From Planctomycetia bacterium (lineage in GTDB: Bacteria; Planctomycetota; Planctomycetia; Gemmatales; Gemmataceae): a stretch of 64,000 nt of DNA. How positions within the stretch are numbered: the stretch's first letter is position 1; every line of letters starts with the position of its first letter. The translations under genes and the position numbers were made by a program. The notes under the pieces were generated by a model. It had not been told where the DNA came from and made no database searches. It was given only the letters and a program-made list of their open reading frames with translations. The stretch spans positions 1 to 64,000 of the forward strand of contig SXID01000002.1 of the NCBI GenBank assembly GCA_005772955.1. Reading direction: 5' to 3'. Below are positions 34,540-44,098 of this stretch, one piece after another.

Positions 34540-36189
34540 TTACATCTGCACGCCCGGGCGCTTATTGAGGCGGTTGAGCGAGGTCTTGGGCAGCCGGTTG
34601 CGAGTCAGGTCGCAGTGACCCAAACGCGGGAACGTTTTGGGGTTAGCGAGCTTCACCGCGCCTTTGCCCGCGTTGTTGTTCGCCAGATCAAGCACCGTGA
34701 GGTTGCCCAGGGAAGCCGATTCCACAATCGCCGCGGCGCCCTTCTCGCGCAGCCCGCAGTTGGTGAGTTCGAGACTTCTGAGGTTCGCGAACGAGCCGCC
34801 AGCGGCGATCACCTTCGCGCCGCGAATTCCGACCGGCATACCGTCGAGCGTGAGTTGACGCAGGTCCGGCATGTCCAGAGCGGTGAGGAAGTTTAGCACG
34901 GTGACCGCGTCGATCGGCGCCTTCGTGCTATTGCACCCGCGCATGTGAAGAGAGCGCAGCCCTCGCAAGTGCGGACTCCGGGCGAGAGCGTACAGCCCGC
35001 CGGGACCGATCGGGTTGTTGGTCAGATCGAGGTGCCGCAGCCCCGCGAGTTTCGCGGACCCGGCCAGCGCCTGAATGCCGCCGGCCGTGATGTGACCGTC
35101 CCAGATTTCCAGCACGCGGAGCGATTCGGCGAAGGTTGCCTCTGCGAGCAATTCCGCCCCGGCCTTGCGCACCTCCGCGCTTCGGAATTTCAGGTGGCGC
35201 AGGGGCCACGGCGCGCGGGCCAGCGCCGCAAACAGTTCGGGCGCGAGTTTGGTTTCCTCGAACTCCAGGTGGCCGAGACGCGGAAACGAGTCGGACGCGG
35301 TGAACTTGCGGAACGCTCCCACCGCGGGCGCGACGTTTCCGTTGAACTTGAGCGCAACGAGATTCGGCATTGGTGGAAGGTCGGCAACAGCCTTGAACGT
35401 GTCGCGGTCGTTCACCCACAGCCGGAGTTCGCGGAGGTTGCGGAACCACCTGGCCGCGGATAGCGCCTTCATCCCCGCGGGCGTGGCCTCGTCGAGCAAC
35501 AGTTCTTCGAGCGAGTTGAGGTGGGTCGCCTTCGCGAGTCGGGGTAGGTCGGCGTCGGCGATCGAGAACAAGAGCTGCAGCCTGCGAAGCCCGGTCAGGT
35601 GTTTCGATTCCGCGATGCCTCGGACCGCGACTGTTTCCTCGTCGTCATCGATGTAGCCGAGCAACAGCCCGCGCAGCCCGGCGGAGACCGGGTGGGCCAC
35701 GACCCCGGCAACTTCGGCCCCGTACACTTCTTCGAGTTGTAGAGTGCGCACCGTGCCGCCGGTGAACGCTTCCGCGAGCGCAGCGGTGATGCGCTCGATG
35801 TTCTCTTCGGGTTCCTCGTCGTAGTCCGCGTAATCGGCCTCCTCCGGGAACCCGCGCCGGTACGCGCGGTCGTCGCCGCTGCTGAAGGTGCCAAACCACT
35901 CCAGATCATCGGGGAGTTTGGGTCCGTCTTTTGCGCCCACGTGCGAATGGAGCCACAGCGCGAGTTCGTTCTCGCGTTCCAGTAGCGCGGGGTACTCTGG
36001 GTCGTCGTATGGCCGCTGCGCGAGTCGGCACTGCACGCGAATGTAATCGGCGCGGGCCGAAGGGCCGCCGCTTGGCGACGGCTTTCCATCCGGTAAGTGT
36101 TCGTCGAGCCAGTCGGCGTAGATCAGGCGCGGTGTGTCGTCGTCCGGGTTCGCGCGGATCGCAGCTAGCAGCGCGGTTTGATCGCTCAC
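34540..36189 (-). CDS. TIGR02996-domain leucine-rich repeat protein 1
   Basis: About 549 residues from a GTG at 36189 with GGAGAG upstream; the start is set by alignment with its paralogues (VSDQTALLAAI against MSDEAALLAAI). The N-terminal TIGR02996 domain (ANPDDDTPRLIYADWLDEH, then ADYIRVQCRLAQRP) is a Gemmataceae-expanded module of unknown function. The rest is about a dozen leucine-rich repeats (for example LRVLEIWDGHITAGGIQALAG, LRHLDLTNNPIGPGGLYALA), suggesting a curved protein-binding surface. No signal peptide. Last gene of a tight minus-strand series, 22 nt after the next paralogue. Confidence 0.88.
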   Translation of the reverse strand: MSDQTALLAAIRANPDDDTPRLIYADWLDEHLPDGKPSPSGGPSARADYIRVQCRLAQRPYDDPEYPALLERENELALWLHSHVGAKDGPKLPDDLEWFGTFSSGDDRAYRRGFPEEADYADYDEEPEENIERITAALAEAFTGGTVRTLQLEEVYGAEVAGVVAHPVSAGLRGLLLGYIDDDEETVAVRGIAESKHLTGLRRLQLLFSIADADLPRLAKATHLNSLEELLLDEATPAGMKALSAARWFRNLRELRLWVNDRDTFKAVADLPPMPNLVALKFNGNVAPAVGAFRKFTASDSFPRLGHLEFEETKLAPELFAALARAPWPLRHLKFRSAEVRKAGAELLAEATFAESLRVLEIWDGHITAGGIQALAGSAKLAGLRHLDLTNNPIGPGGLYALARSPHLRGLRSLHMRGCNSTKAPIDAVTVLNFLTALDMPDLRQLTLDGMPVGIRGAKVIAAGGSFANLRSLELTNCGLREKGAAAIVESASLGNLTVLDLANNNAGKGAVKLANPKTFPRLGHCDLTRNRLPKTSLNRLNKRPGVQM

Positions 36190-36211
36190 AACGGTTCTCT
36201 CCAGCATCGGT

Positions 36212-37825
36212 TCACGCAACCCACCCGCGGGCGCGGTGCAACTTCTCTCGCGCCGGGCCGGTGAGCGGGTTGCCAGACAGCCCGAACGCGGCCAGTCGCG
36301 GGAGCCACGCCGTGTCGAGCAGCGCGGCGGCCTTCTTCAGGTTATTGTTCCCGACGTCGAGTTCGACCAACTGCTGGAGGTACGGTGACCGGACCAGCGC
36401 GGTGAACCCCGATTCGCCGATACCGCACCGGTCGAGCATCAGGCGCGTGACGTTCGCGAGGGCCGGGTTCTTCGCGAGTGCCTTCGCGCCCTCGTCGCCG
36501 AGGGGCCACTCACCAAGGGACAGGTGCCGCACGTGCGGCAGGCTCAGGTTCGCAGCGAACTGCGCCATCGTCGCGGGCCGCACCAACGTGTTCCTGGTTC
36601 GGATGTCGAGCGTGGTCAGGTTCGGGAACCGTGATCCGTCGGCGATGGTCATGAGGCCCGCTTTTGTGAACTGGGTGAACTTAAGGCGCAGGATGCGGAG
36701 GTGCGGCGCCGCGGCGCTCTGCGAGAGGGCGACCGCGCTCGCGTCGGTGAGCACGCCATTGAACACGTCGAGGACGCGCAGTTGGGAGAGCCACTTCGCC
36801 TCGAGCAGCGTGCGGAACGCGTCCGGTCGCACGCCGCGAGCGACGAGTTCCGCGAGCCGGGGGAACCGGCCCCGTGCGAGTTTCGCCACGCCGACGTTCA
36901 CCGACCCGCAGCGCAAGCGGGCGAGCGCGGGGAACCCGGTCGCGATGCCGAACGCCTTGAGAGCGGTTCTGTGATTGAACCGCAGGTCGAGCGATTCCAG
37001 GTGCGGGAGTTGTGCGAACGCGGCGAGCAGCGGTTCTTGCAGCGCGCGGTCCATGTTGACGACGCTGGCGGATCGCAGATTGCGAAACCACCGGGTCCGC
37101 GCGATCGCGGGGATTTCCGCCGCGGTCCCGCTCAGCGAGGGGAAGTCGAACGAACGGAGTCGGTCGAACCTCGCGTCGAGGGCGCGCAGCCCGGCGACGG
37201 TCGCGTTCCAGGTCGGTCCCAGGTGTTCCAGTCGGTTGATGGACTTCGCCGCGGCGAGGGCACGCAGGAGGGCGTCGCCGCCATCCGGGGTGTCGTCCGC
37301 GGCCTGGACCGTCAAACCGGTGAGGGCCACCGCGCCCGGTGCGACGAGAACTCGCGCGAGCGACTCCGGGGTCATCTCGTCGAGAACGAGGTGCCGGACC
37401 GTGGTGTTCGCGACCAGTGGCGCCAGCCCCTCGCACACGCGGTCGAGTTCCGCGTCGGTCGGCGGCGGACCCCACTCGTCCCGGTAGTCGGCAGTCCACT
37501 CAGCACCGGCGGTGTGAAGGAACCCACGGCGGAAGTGGTCGGTGCCGTGCCGGATGTCGGCTTGGTAGACGAAACCTGGCGGCAGCGCTAGCACGGTCGC
37601 GTTCGCCATCGGCCGGAACTGCGCGACGAGTTCCGCGTAGCGTTCGAGGAGGTCGGGGTAGTTCGGGTCCGCGGCCGAACCGGACGCGAGCCGGCACTGC
37701 GTGCGGATGAACTCCGCTTGGATGGGTGCCTCGTGTTCGTCGAGCCAGTCGGCGTACACGAGACGCGGGGTGTCGTCCTCCGCGTTCGCCACGATCGCGG
37801 CCAGCAGTGCGGCTTCGTCACTCAT
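36212..37825 (-). CDS. TIGR02996-domain leucine-rich repeat protein 2
   Basis: 537 residues from the ATG at 37825 (MSDEAALLAAIVANAEDDTP). TIGR02996 domain at about 1-60 (TPRLVYADWLDEHEAPIQAEF, IRTQCRLASG), a variable segment, then leucine-rich repeats across about 130-520, including LRHLSLGEWPLGDEGAKALAK and LVELDVGNNNLKKAAALLD. Cytoplasmic by the absence of a signal. Clearly homologous to its two neighbours but diverged in the middle, so the array is not a recent duplication. Confidence 0.88.
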   Translation of the reverse strand: MSDEAALLAAIVANAEDDTPRLVYADWLDEHEAPIQAEFIRTQCRLASGSAADPNYPDLLERYAELVAQFRPMANATVLALPPGFVYQADIRHGTDHFRRGFLHTAGAEWTADYRDEWGPPPTDAELDRVCEGLAPLVANTTVRHLVLDEMTPESLARVLVAPGAVALTGLTVQAADDTPDGGDALLRALAAAKSINRLEHLGPTWNATVAGLRALDARFDRLRSFDFPSLSGTAAEIPAIARTRWFRNLRSASVVNMDRALQEPLLAAFAQLPHLESLDLRFNHRTALKAFGIATGFPALARLRCGSVNVGVAKLARGRFPRLAELVARGVRPDAFRTLLEAKWLSQLRVLDVFNGVLTDASAVALSQSAAAPHLRILRLKFTQFTKAGLMTIADGSRFPNLTTLDIRTRNTLVRPATMAQFAANLSLPHVRHLSLGEWPLGDEGAKALAKNPALANVTRLMLDRCGIGESGFTALVRSPYLQQLVELDVGNNNLKKAAALLDTAWLPRLAAFGLSGNPLTGPAREKLHRARGWVA

Positions 37826-37854
37826 GATGGCGGAATCATACACGATTCGCGCGG

Positions 37855-39492
37855 TCAAGTGATGAGGTAGAGTCCGTCGCGTTCGAGCTTCTCACCGACC
37901 TTCTTGGTGAGCTTGTTGCCACCGAGCCAGCACTCGCCGAGGCGCGGCATCGTCTTCGGGTCCGCGAGCGCGTCCGCACCGGTCTTGATCGCGTTGGAAC
38001 CCAACTGGAGTTCGACGAGGTTCTGAAGGTGCGGCGAAGCGAACAGCGCCTTCGCGCCGGGGTCGCCGATGCCGCACACGTCGAGGTTCAGTCGCGTTAA
38101 GCCCGCGAGCGAGGGGTTCGCGGCGAGGGCCTGCGCGCCAGCATCGCCGAGCGGCCAGCCGGACAGGTCGAGGTGGCGCAGGTGCGGGAGCCGCATCGCC
38201 GCGACGAGCACCGCGAGTTCGGACGACGTGCCCTTTCGTTTGGTGTACGAGTGCAGGTCGAGCGTGGTGATTTCGGGGAACGCACCCTCCGTTGTGATCG
38301 CCGCCAGTCCGGACTTGCCGAACGCGTTGTCGCCTAACTGGAGGACGCGAAGTGTCTGCGCGACGGGGTGCGCGGCGAGCGCCTTCACGCCCTTGTCGCC
38401 GACCTTGTTGTCCGCGAGGTTCAGCACGCGGAGTTGCCCGAACCACTTCGCGCCGAGCAGTTCCGCGAGGCCGTCGTTGTTCATGTCGCGGTTTTTTGCC
38501 CCGAACACCGTCAGCGCCGGGAACCTGGCCTTCGCGAGCTGCCTGGCGAACTTGGTACTGAGCGGCCCGCCGTAGAGGAGTTTGGCCAGCGCCGGGAACT
38601 TGCCGGCCGTGAGCGCCGCGACGCTGCTCGCCGCGAGGTCGGGCAGTTCGAGCGTGTGAAGTTCGGGGAGTTTCCCGAGTCCGGTGAGGACCGGCGTCGC
38701 GACGGCCGGCGCGCTGAGGTGACTGCGGAAGTGCCGCAACCGGCGGAACCACGCGGCCTTCGTGAGCTTCTCCAGTTCGGTCTTCGTCCCGGCAACGCTT
38801 TGGATCGTCAGTCGTCGGACGGAGTCGAATGTCTTTGCCTTCGCCAGTTCCGCGGCCGGGATCGGGTGGTACGGACTGTACAAGAAGAGTTGCGGAACGC
38901 GGCGGATCGCGGGGCTGGTTCCGACGAACCGGAAGAAGTCGGCGGCTTCCGTTCGCCGGTTGTTCGTTGTCGCTTCGTGCATCAGTGCCAGGCCGGTGAG
39001 TTCCGTGGCGACTGGGGCCGCGAGCAAATCCGTCAACCCGTCGAGCGGGATGTCGTTGAATGAGAACCCGCGAATCGTGGTGGTGCGCACGAGGCGTGTG
39101 AATTCCTTTGTGACGCGGGCGATCTCCTTGAGGGTCCAATCCGGTCCGTCGATCTGGCAGTCGATGAAGTGCGGGAACCCGCGCCGGTACGGTTCCTCGT
39201 GGTCGTCGATGAACTCGGTTCCCGAGTAGAACCCGTCCGGGGCGTCCGGGGTAAGGTCCGAGTGTCGCGACTTCAGCCGAGCGACGAGTTCGTCTTGCTG
39301 TTCGCGAAGATCGACCCAATCGGGATCGTTCGGCGGCATGTCCGCGAGCCGGCACTGAACGCGAATGAACGCGGCGCGATCGGGGTCGCCGTGCTCGTCG
39401 AGCCAGTCCGCGTAGGCGAGTCGCGGCGTGTCTTCGTCCGCGTGCGCGATGATAGCGGCTTCGAGCGCGGGATTGGTGGCGAAGGTGGGCAT
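37855..39492 (-). CDS. TIGR02996-domain leucine-rich repeat protein 3
   Basis: 545 residues from the ATG at 39492. TIGR02996 domain (AHADEDTPRLAYADWLDEHG, DPDRAAFIRVQCRLADMPPN) followed by an acidic linker and leucine-rich repeats to the end (LRHLDLSGWPLGDAGAQALA, LTRLNLDVCGIGDPGAKALF). It starts 6 nt after the stop of the small upstream gene, without an obvious Shine-Dalgarno, which suggests translational coupling. Ends 29 nt before paralogue 2. Confidence 0.88.
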   Translation of the reverse strand: MPTFATNPALEAAIIAHADEDTPRLAYADWLDEHGDPDRAAFIRVQCRLADMPPNDPDWVDLREQQDELVARLKSRHSDLTPDAPDGFYSGTEFIDDHEEPYRRGFPHFIDCQIDGPDWTLKEIARVTKEFTRLVRTTTIRGFSFNDIPLDGLTDLLAAPVATELTGLALMHEATTNNRRTEAADFFRFVGTSPAIRRVPQLFLYSPYHPIPAAELAKAKTFDSVRRLTIQSVAGTKTELEKLTKAAWFRRLRHFRSHLSAPAVATPVLTGLGKLPELHTLELPDLAASSVAALTAGKFPALAKLLYGGPLSTKFARQLAKARFPALTVFGAKNRDMNNDGLAELLGAKWFGQLRVLNLADNKVGDKGVKALAAHPVAQTLRVLQLGDNAFGKSGLAAITTEGAFPEITTLDLHSYTKRKGTSSELAVLVAAMRLPHLRHLDLSGWPLGDAGAQALAANPSLAGLTRLNLDVCGIGDPGAKALFASPHLQNLVELQLGSNAIKTGADALADPKTMPRLGECWLGGNKLTKKVGEKLERDGLYLIT

Positions 39493-39498
39493 GAGCGA

Positions 39499-39819
39499 TT
39501 AGCGCGCGTCTGTGGCGGCGGGCGCATCGGTGGAAGAAGCACGCCCGTTCGTGTGCGCGGCTTGGGCCGAACGTTGATCGGTGAAGCGGCAGTCCGGATG
39601 GCAGTCGCCGGTGAGGGCGTCGAGCGCACCGAGCAGCGCTTCGGACGCTTCGTCGGTCACGCCAGGCGCGCGGCGCGCGGCGCGCACGAGAGGGAACAGT
39701 TCGGCGTGAACTTCCGTGGTGGTGCGCCCGCTCGCGAGTTCGGACCGGATTAAATCATCGATACCGCCGAACGGGTCGGTCGCGGTCAGCGCGATGTAAA
39801 GAGTATCGAGTGTAATCAT
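39499..39819 (-). CDS. small protein of unknown function (operon orfB)
   Basis: 106 residues from the ATG at 39819. The first half (MITLDTLYIALTATDPFGGI, DDLIRSELASGRTTTEVHAE) looks helical. EALLGALDALTGDCHPDCRF carries two Cys and one His close together. The tail is Ala/Thr-rich and probably disordered. No family recognised. It sits 8 nt after orfA and 6 nt before LRR protein 3, so it belongs to the same transcript. An upstream extension of the frame overlaps orfA and is not supported. Confidence 0.7.
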   Translation of the reverse strand: MITLDTLYIALTATDPFGGIDDLIRSELASGRTTTEVHAELFPLVRAARRAPGVTDEASEALLGALDALTGDCHPDCRFTDQRSAQAAHTNGRASSTDAPAATDAR

Positions 39820-39827
39820 GGTGATAA

Positions 39828-40199
39828 TTATACCCGTTTCCAGTCGCCGCGCGTGGCGGCAATTTGTTGTTGCATCTCGGCCAGAGACATATCGGTGGCG
39901 ACCGCGACAACGTGGTGAGGTGGCCGGTCGGGTTCGGTGCGCAAATTGGCACCGAGCGCGGTGCTGTCGATCTCCCAAAGAACGAACTCGTCGTCGGGCG
40001 GTTTGAGCGCGGTCGCATCGGTATTCACCGACAGACCGCCATCACCCGGTCGGACAGTATCGGTCGGCGCGGCTGCCGGGACGTCGAATCGCTTCTTCGG
40101 ATTTGCCGGATCACGGGGGCGAACACCAAGCATCCCGAACTTTGTCCCGACCGCCGGTAGCCCGTCGTCGGCAACTTTCATCAGCCGGTATAACCTCAT
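39828..40199 (-). CDS. small protein of unknown function (operon orfA)
   Basis: 123 residues from the ATG at 40199. Begins MRLYRLMKVADDGLPAVGTK, then FGMLGVRPRDPANPKKRFDV, a Pro/Thr segment, DGGLSVNTDATALKPPDDEF, VLWEIDST, and a C-terminal helix MSLAEMQQQIAATRGDWKRV. I recall similar small planctomycete proteins next to TIGR02996 genes but cannot name a family. Starts 23 nt downstream of the carA stop and is followed by orfB after 8 nt. Confidence 0.72.
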   Translation of the reverse strand: MRLYRLMKVADDGLPAVGTKFGMLGVRPRDPANPKKRFDVPAAAPTDTVRPGDGGLSVNTDATALKPPDDEFVLWEIDSTALGANLRTEPDRPPHHVVAVATDMSLAEMQQQIAATRGDWKRV

Positions 40200-40222
40200 G
40201 GGCGACTCCACTCAATCCGATC

Positions 40223-41329
40223 TCATCCCATCAGCGTGCGGAACTCCTCGAACAAGTAACTGGAGTCGTGCGGGCCGGCGGCGGCTTCCGGGTGGTACTG
40301 CACGCTGAACACCGGCAACTCGACGTGGCGCAGTCCCTCCAGCGTGTTGTCGTTCAGGTTGATGTGCGTCGGCACCACGCCCTTCGGCAGCGTCGAAGGG
40401 TCCACCGCGAAGCCGTGGTTCTGCGTCGTGATCTCGATCTGCTTCGTGCGCTCGTTTCGCACCGGCTGGTTCGCGCCGCGGTGACCGAACTTCAACTTGA
40501 ACGTCTTCGCCCCGAACGCCAGCCCCAGGAGCTGATGACCTAAACAGATGCCGAAGATCGGCTTCTTGCCGATTAAGTTCTTCACGGTGTCGATCGCGTA
40601 ACCGACCGCGGCCGGATCGCCAGGGCCGTTCGACAGGAATATGCCGTCCGGTTGGTGTGCGAGCACTTCATCTGCGGTCGCCGTGCCCGGCACGACGGTC
40701 ACGTCGCACCCGATCTGCGTGAGACAGCGGAGGATGTTCCACTTCATGCCGTAGTCGATCGCGACGACTCGCTTCGTTGCCGGGCGGTGCGGCAGCACGT
40801 GGTCCGCGAACGCCCCGAAACCCTTGTCCCAGTGGAACGCCTTGGGTGGTACCACCTCTCTCACGAGATCGCGGCCTTCCATGCCGGGGAACGCGCGCGC
40901 CTTCGCCACCAGCGAAGCGTCATCGAGATCCGCCGTCGAGAGGACACCGTTCATCGCGCCGCGCACGCGAAGCCGACGCACGAGCGCACGCGTGTCGATG
41001 CCCTCGATGCCCACGACGTTGCTCGCCTTCAGGAAATCGTCGAGGGAGTTGTTCGAGCGGAAGTTACTCGGGACGCGCGTGAGTTCGCGGACGATGAACC
41101 CCGCGACCTGCACGCCCCTGGATTCCTGATCGTCGGGGGTGGTGCCGTAGTTGCCGATGAGCGGGTACGTCATCGTGACGATTTGCCCGGTGTACGACGG
41201 GTCGGTGAGTACCTCCTGGTAGCCGGTCATGGAGGTGTTGAAGACGACCTCGCCGAGTGTTTCGCCGGTCGCGCCGAACCCGCGCCCGGTGAACACGGTG
41301 CCATCCGCCAGAGCTAGTTTCGCGTGCAT
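40223..41329 (-). CDS. carA: carbamoyl-phosphate synthase small subunit
   Basis: 368 residues. Glutamine amidotransferase subunit that hydrolyses glutamine and passes ammonia to CarB for carbamoyl phosphate (pyrimidines and arginine). The N-terminal domain starts [40 protein letters not shown] is diagnostic. The class I amidotransferase domain has the Cys nucleophile in [15 protein letters not shown], and His/Glu in [13 protein letters not shown]. carB is not in the window. The closely spaced genes downstream are not pyrimidine genes, which makes carA an odd operon head. Confidence 0.97.
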   Translation of the reverse strand: MHAKLALADGTVFTGRGFGATGETLGEVVFNTSMTGYQEVLTDPSYTGQIVTMTYPLIGNYGTTPDDQESRGVQVAGFIVRELTRVPSNFRSNNSLDDFLKASNVVGIEGIDTRALVRRLRVRGAMNGVLSTADLDDASLVAKARAFPGMEGRDLVREVVPPKAFHWDKGFGAFADHVLPHRPATKRVVAIDYGMKWNILRCLTQIGCDVTVVPGTATADEVLAHQPDGIFLSNGPGDPAAVGYAIDTVKNLIGKKPIFGICLGHQLLGLAFGAKTFKLKFGHRGANQPVRNERTKQIEITTQNHGFAVDPSTLPKGVVPTHINLNDNTLEGLRHVELPVFSVQYHPEAAAGPHDSSYLFEEFRTLMG

Positions 41330-41469
41330 GTCGATTAGTATCGTCTCGTGGGAAGGTTTCTCAGCGCAAACTAGATGAATGATACGGGCGCGAGGGCGGG
41401 TCGCATATGATGACGGGAACGATTCGCACGCCCGGAACGTCCGAATAGCCGGATCCTGCGGAGAATGCC

Positions 41470-41820
41470 GTGACCGCTTCCGACCGCGAGCGGACGCCCG
41501 AGGAACCGCCGCCCGCAGTCGCGTTGCTCTTCTTCGGTTTCGTAGTCGTATGGACCGTGCTCGCCGGCTTCTTCTTCATGTTCGGGATCGTCTTCAGTTT
41601 GTTGATGGTGGGGTTGACGAGCCGGGCGCTGTTGAACGGCCAACCCGCCGGCAATCTGTGGCCGTTTTTCGCGATCGCGGTGCCGATGATGATCGTGTAC
41701 CAGTGGGTGTCCTGGCGGTTCTTCCGAGTTGGTTTGGCCTTCTTGCGCGGCAACTCCCGACGGCACGACCCCTTTGACGCCAACGGGAAACCAAAGCAAT
41801 CTCCTACCGAGGCCGATTGA
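41470..41820 (+). CDS. small two-helix membrane protein
   Basis: 116 residues from a GTG at 41470. Two hydrophobic segments, at about 17-52 ([20 protein letters not shown] and following) and about 64-83, flanked by basic residues. The C-terminal tail is hydrophilic. Its stop overlaps the ATG of the oxidoreductase (TGATG), implying translational coupling. No family recognised. Confidence 0.7.
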   Translation: MTASDRERTPEEPPPAVALLFFGFVVVWTVLAGFFFMFGIVFSLLMVGLTSRALLNGQPAGNLWPFFAIAVPMMIVYQWVSWRFFRVGLAFLRGNSRRHDPFDANGKPKQSPTEAD

Positions 41821-43352
41821 TGCCGACGCCTCCGCTCGACCGCCGCAAGTTCTTCGGGTCTGCCGCGGCACTGTCGTTGTCGGCGGCCAGTTACGGCAAC
41901 GTACCCGGTAGCAACGAACGCGTGCGCATCGGTTTCCTCGGCGGCGGCGGGCGCGCGCAGGCTCACATCGATCTCGTCAACAGGTTCACCACGGAAGGAA
42001 AACCGGTCGCGGCGGTCGCGGTGTGCGACGTGTGGGACGGACTCGAAGACGAATACGACGTTCACTTCGGCGGGAAGGTCACACGCCGCCGCTACGCGCA
42101 GGGGCTGTACCCGTCGGCGCGCAAGTGCGGCTTCGACCGCAACGACAAGACACGCGTCACCAAAGACTACCGCGTCGTGCTCGACCGCACGGACGTGGAC
42201 GCGGTGTGCATCACCACGCCGGACCACTGGCACGGGCGCATGACGCTCGACGCGCTCGCGGCGGGGAAAGACGTGTACGTCGAGAAGCCGATGACGCGCA
42301 CCGCGGAAGAAGCGGTCGCGGTCGTCGACGCGTGGAAACACTCCGGGCGCGTCGTCACGGTCGGTGTGCAGTCGATGGCCGACGGCGTGTGGATGCGCGC
42401 GTTCGACGCGATCCGCACAGGCACGATCGGCCACGTCGCGCACGCCCAGACTGGCTTTTTTCGCAACGACGCCAGGGGCCAGTGGCGGTTCTACCGACTC
42501 GCGAAACAGATGACGCCCAACACCGTCGATTGGGATTTGTTCCTGGGGCACCAGTTCGAGTGTGCGGGCCGTCGTGTCGGGCCAACAACCGCGGAACAGC
42601 CGTTCGACCGGGCCGCGTTCGCGCAGTGGCGGTGCTTGTGGCCGTTCAGCGGCGGGCCGTTCACCGACATGCTGACGCATCACGTCACGCGAATGAGTGT
42701 TGCGATGGGACTCCGCTTCCCGGCTCGCGTCACCGCGGGTGGCGGGTTGTACCTCGAATACGACGGCCGCGACGTGCCCGACGTGGGAACCGTGGTCGCG
42801 GACTACGAGGAAGGTTGTCAACTCGTCGTCACCGCAACGACACTGAGCGGCTACCCAATCGAAGAAGTAATTCGCGGGAGGCTGGGGGCGATCAAGTTCG
42901 TGAAGGGCGGGTTCCAACTCTTCAAGGACGATCCGACACGCGGCGCGAGTTTCCCCTCGCGGATGGAACAGGCGCCCGAACCGGCGTCATTCGAGAGCGT
43001 GGAACCGCCACGGAACGACACCGAGGCGCTGTGGGAGAACTTCCTCGAATGTGCGCGGTCGCGTCGGCAAAGCACGTTCAGCCCACCGGACTTGGGCGCG
43101 GTGGCCGTCACGACTGCGGCGATGGCCGTGCAGAGCTACCGCACCGGGGAGGCGTTGTTCTGGGATAAAGAGAAACGTGAGATCGTGACCGCCGATTCGA
43201 CGTGGGCGAAGCGGTGGGAGAAGCGCAGTCAGGAACACGCGAAGCCAAACCAGGTGTTCGGGTGGAGCGGCGGCGATGGCGGCGTTGTGCAGCCGCCGCC
43301 GCACCAGTCGCTCTCCGGCCCGTGGGTGAACGGCAAAGACCCGGCAGGGTGA
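41820..43352 (+). CDS. Gfo/Idh/MocA-family oxidoreductase, Tat-exported
   Basis: 510 residues from the ATG at 41820. Tat-like signal DRRKFFGSAAALSLSAASYG. NAD(P)-dependent sugar-type dehydrogenase fold: Rossmann motif IGFLGGGGRAQAH at about 36-48, AVCITTPDHWHGRMTLDALA, and the catalytic VEKPMTRTAEEAV (EKP). The C-terminal domain has WPFSGGPFTDMLTHHVTRMS. Very common in planctomycetes; many act in periplasmic sugar breakdown and the substrate is unknown. Coupled to the small membrane protein upstream. Confidence 0.93.
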   Translation: MPTPPLDRRKFFGSAAALSLSAASYGNVPGSNERVRIGFLGGGGRAQAHIDLVNRFTTEGKPVAAVAVCDVWDGLEDEYDVHFGGKVTRRRYAQGLYPSARKCGFDRNDKTRVTKDYRVVLDRTDVDAVCITTPDHWHGRMTLDALAAGKDVYVEKPMTRTAEEAVAVVDAWKHSGRVVTVGVQSMADGVWMRAFDAIRTGTIGHVAHAQTGFFRNDARGQWRFYRLAKQMTPNTVDWDLFLGHQFECAGRRVGPTTAEQPFDRAAFAQWRCLWPFSGGPFTDMLTHHVTRMSVAMGLRFPARVTAGGGLYLEYDGRDVPDVGTVVADYEEGCQLVVTATTLSGYPIEEVIRGRLGAIKFVKGGFQLFKDDPTRGASFPSRMEQAPEPASFESVEPPRNDTEALWENFLECARSRRQSTFSPPDLGAVAVTTAAMAVQSYRTGEALFWDKEKREIVTADSTWAKRWEKRSQEHAKPNQVFGWSGGDGGVVQPPPHQSLSGPWVNGKDPAG

Positions 43353-43373
43353 ACAAATCCCAAATCTCAAGTA

Positions 43374-43421
43374 ACAAATCCCAAACAGAAGAAGGCGATC
43401 CTTCTTCTGTTTGGGATTTGT
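43374..43421. repeat. hairpin between convergent oxidoreductase and lipoprotein genes
   Basis: Arms 43374-43395 and 43400-43421 (22 bp, perfect) with a 4-nt loop. A third copy of the ACAAATCCCAAA word lies at 43353-43365. Two-way terminator by position. Confidence 0.88.
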
Positions 43422-43423
43422 CC

Positions 43424-43882
43424 TCAGTTCCGTGCGGCACCGAGTGCGTCCGAGGCCGGTCGCGATTGCTGGGCGGGCAGGTTCAGTTTGCCCACGACGG
43501 TGTCCGCGGTGCCGAGCATCTCACGCAGGGTCTTGCGGAACATCTCGTACTGCGTTTGCAGCATGTCGCGCTCGCCGGTGCGGGCCCTCACTTCCGCCTT
43601 CAGCGCGTCGCGTTCGGTCGCGGCCACGATCTTGGTTTGTTCCAGTTGGAGTTCCAACTCCTTCTTGGCCTTCGCGCTCTGTTCCTCACTCGTCGCGAGC
43701 TTCTGCCGGAACTGGTCGCGGGCCGCTACCGCACTCCGGTAGTCTTCTTCGAGTTTCTGCACTTTGGCATTCGTGGTCGCGTTGTTCTCCGTCGTGACCG
43801 CGGCGCCCGGCCCCTTCGCGCACCCGTAGGCACCGAGCAGGGTCACGAGCAGGAAGCCGAGAATCTTGTGCGAACGCGCCAT
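43424..43882 (-). CDS. coiled-coil lipoprotein
   Basis: 152 residues from the ATG at 43882 with GGAGA upstream. Signal and lipobox LLGAYGC, acylated Cys at about residue 20. Residues about 40-120 are a strongly charged coiled coil (KVQKLEEDYRSAVAARDQFR, and RDALKAEVRARTGERD further on). The tail is short and uncharged. Function unknown; likely envelope-anchored structural protein, comparable in plan to the lipoprotein at 2062-2880. Confidence 0.82.
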   Translation of the reverse strand: MARSHKILGFLLVTLLGAYGCAKGPGAAVTTENNATTNAKVQKLEEDYRSAVAARDQFRQKLATSEEQSAKAKKELELQLEQTKIVAATERDALKAEVRARTGERDMLQTQYEMFRKTLREMLGTADTVVGKLNLPAQQSRPASDALGAARN

Positions 43883-44098
43883 GAGTGAATTCTCCTGGTG
43901 AACCGGGCGCTCCGCTCCCCGGTCGGGCGGGCGCCCGGAATATAATGGAGGGCTTCGCTGACTTACGTCAGTCACTCATCCTGCTTCGGCACATGCAGGC
44001 TACTCTCTTCACGCAATTTTCCCCAATTTCCGAACCGGTACAGCTTCTCCAATGCAAGTCCGTGCCGAAGGGATCGGTTGTGTGACGTGTAACGCCGC

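Noticed and set aside
36212..39492. LRR gene array as a possible CRISPR or tandem DNA repeat
   Set aside because: The repetition is at protein level (leucine-rich repeats), with no short regular DNA spacers.
40223..41329. carA as GMP synthase or anthranilate synthase component
   Set aside because: The N-terminal small-subunit domain and [20 protein letters not shown] identify carbamoyl-phosphate synthase specifically.
41361..42917. 518-residue frame on the minus strand
   Set aside because: Opposite the oxidoreductase with intact Rossmann and EKP motifs; no domain in the shadow frame.
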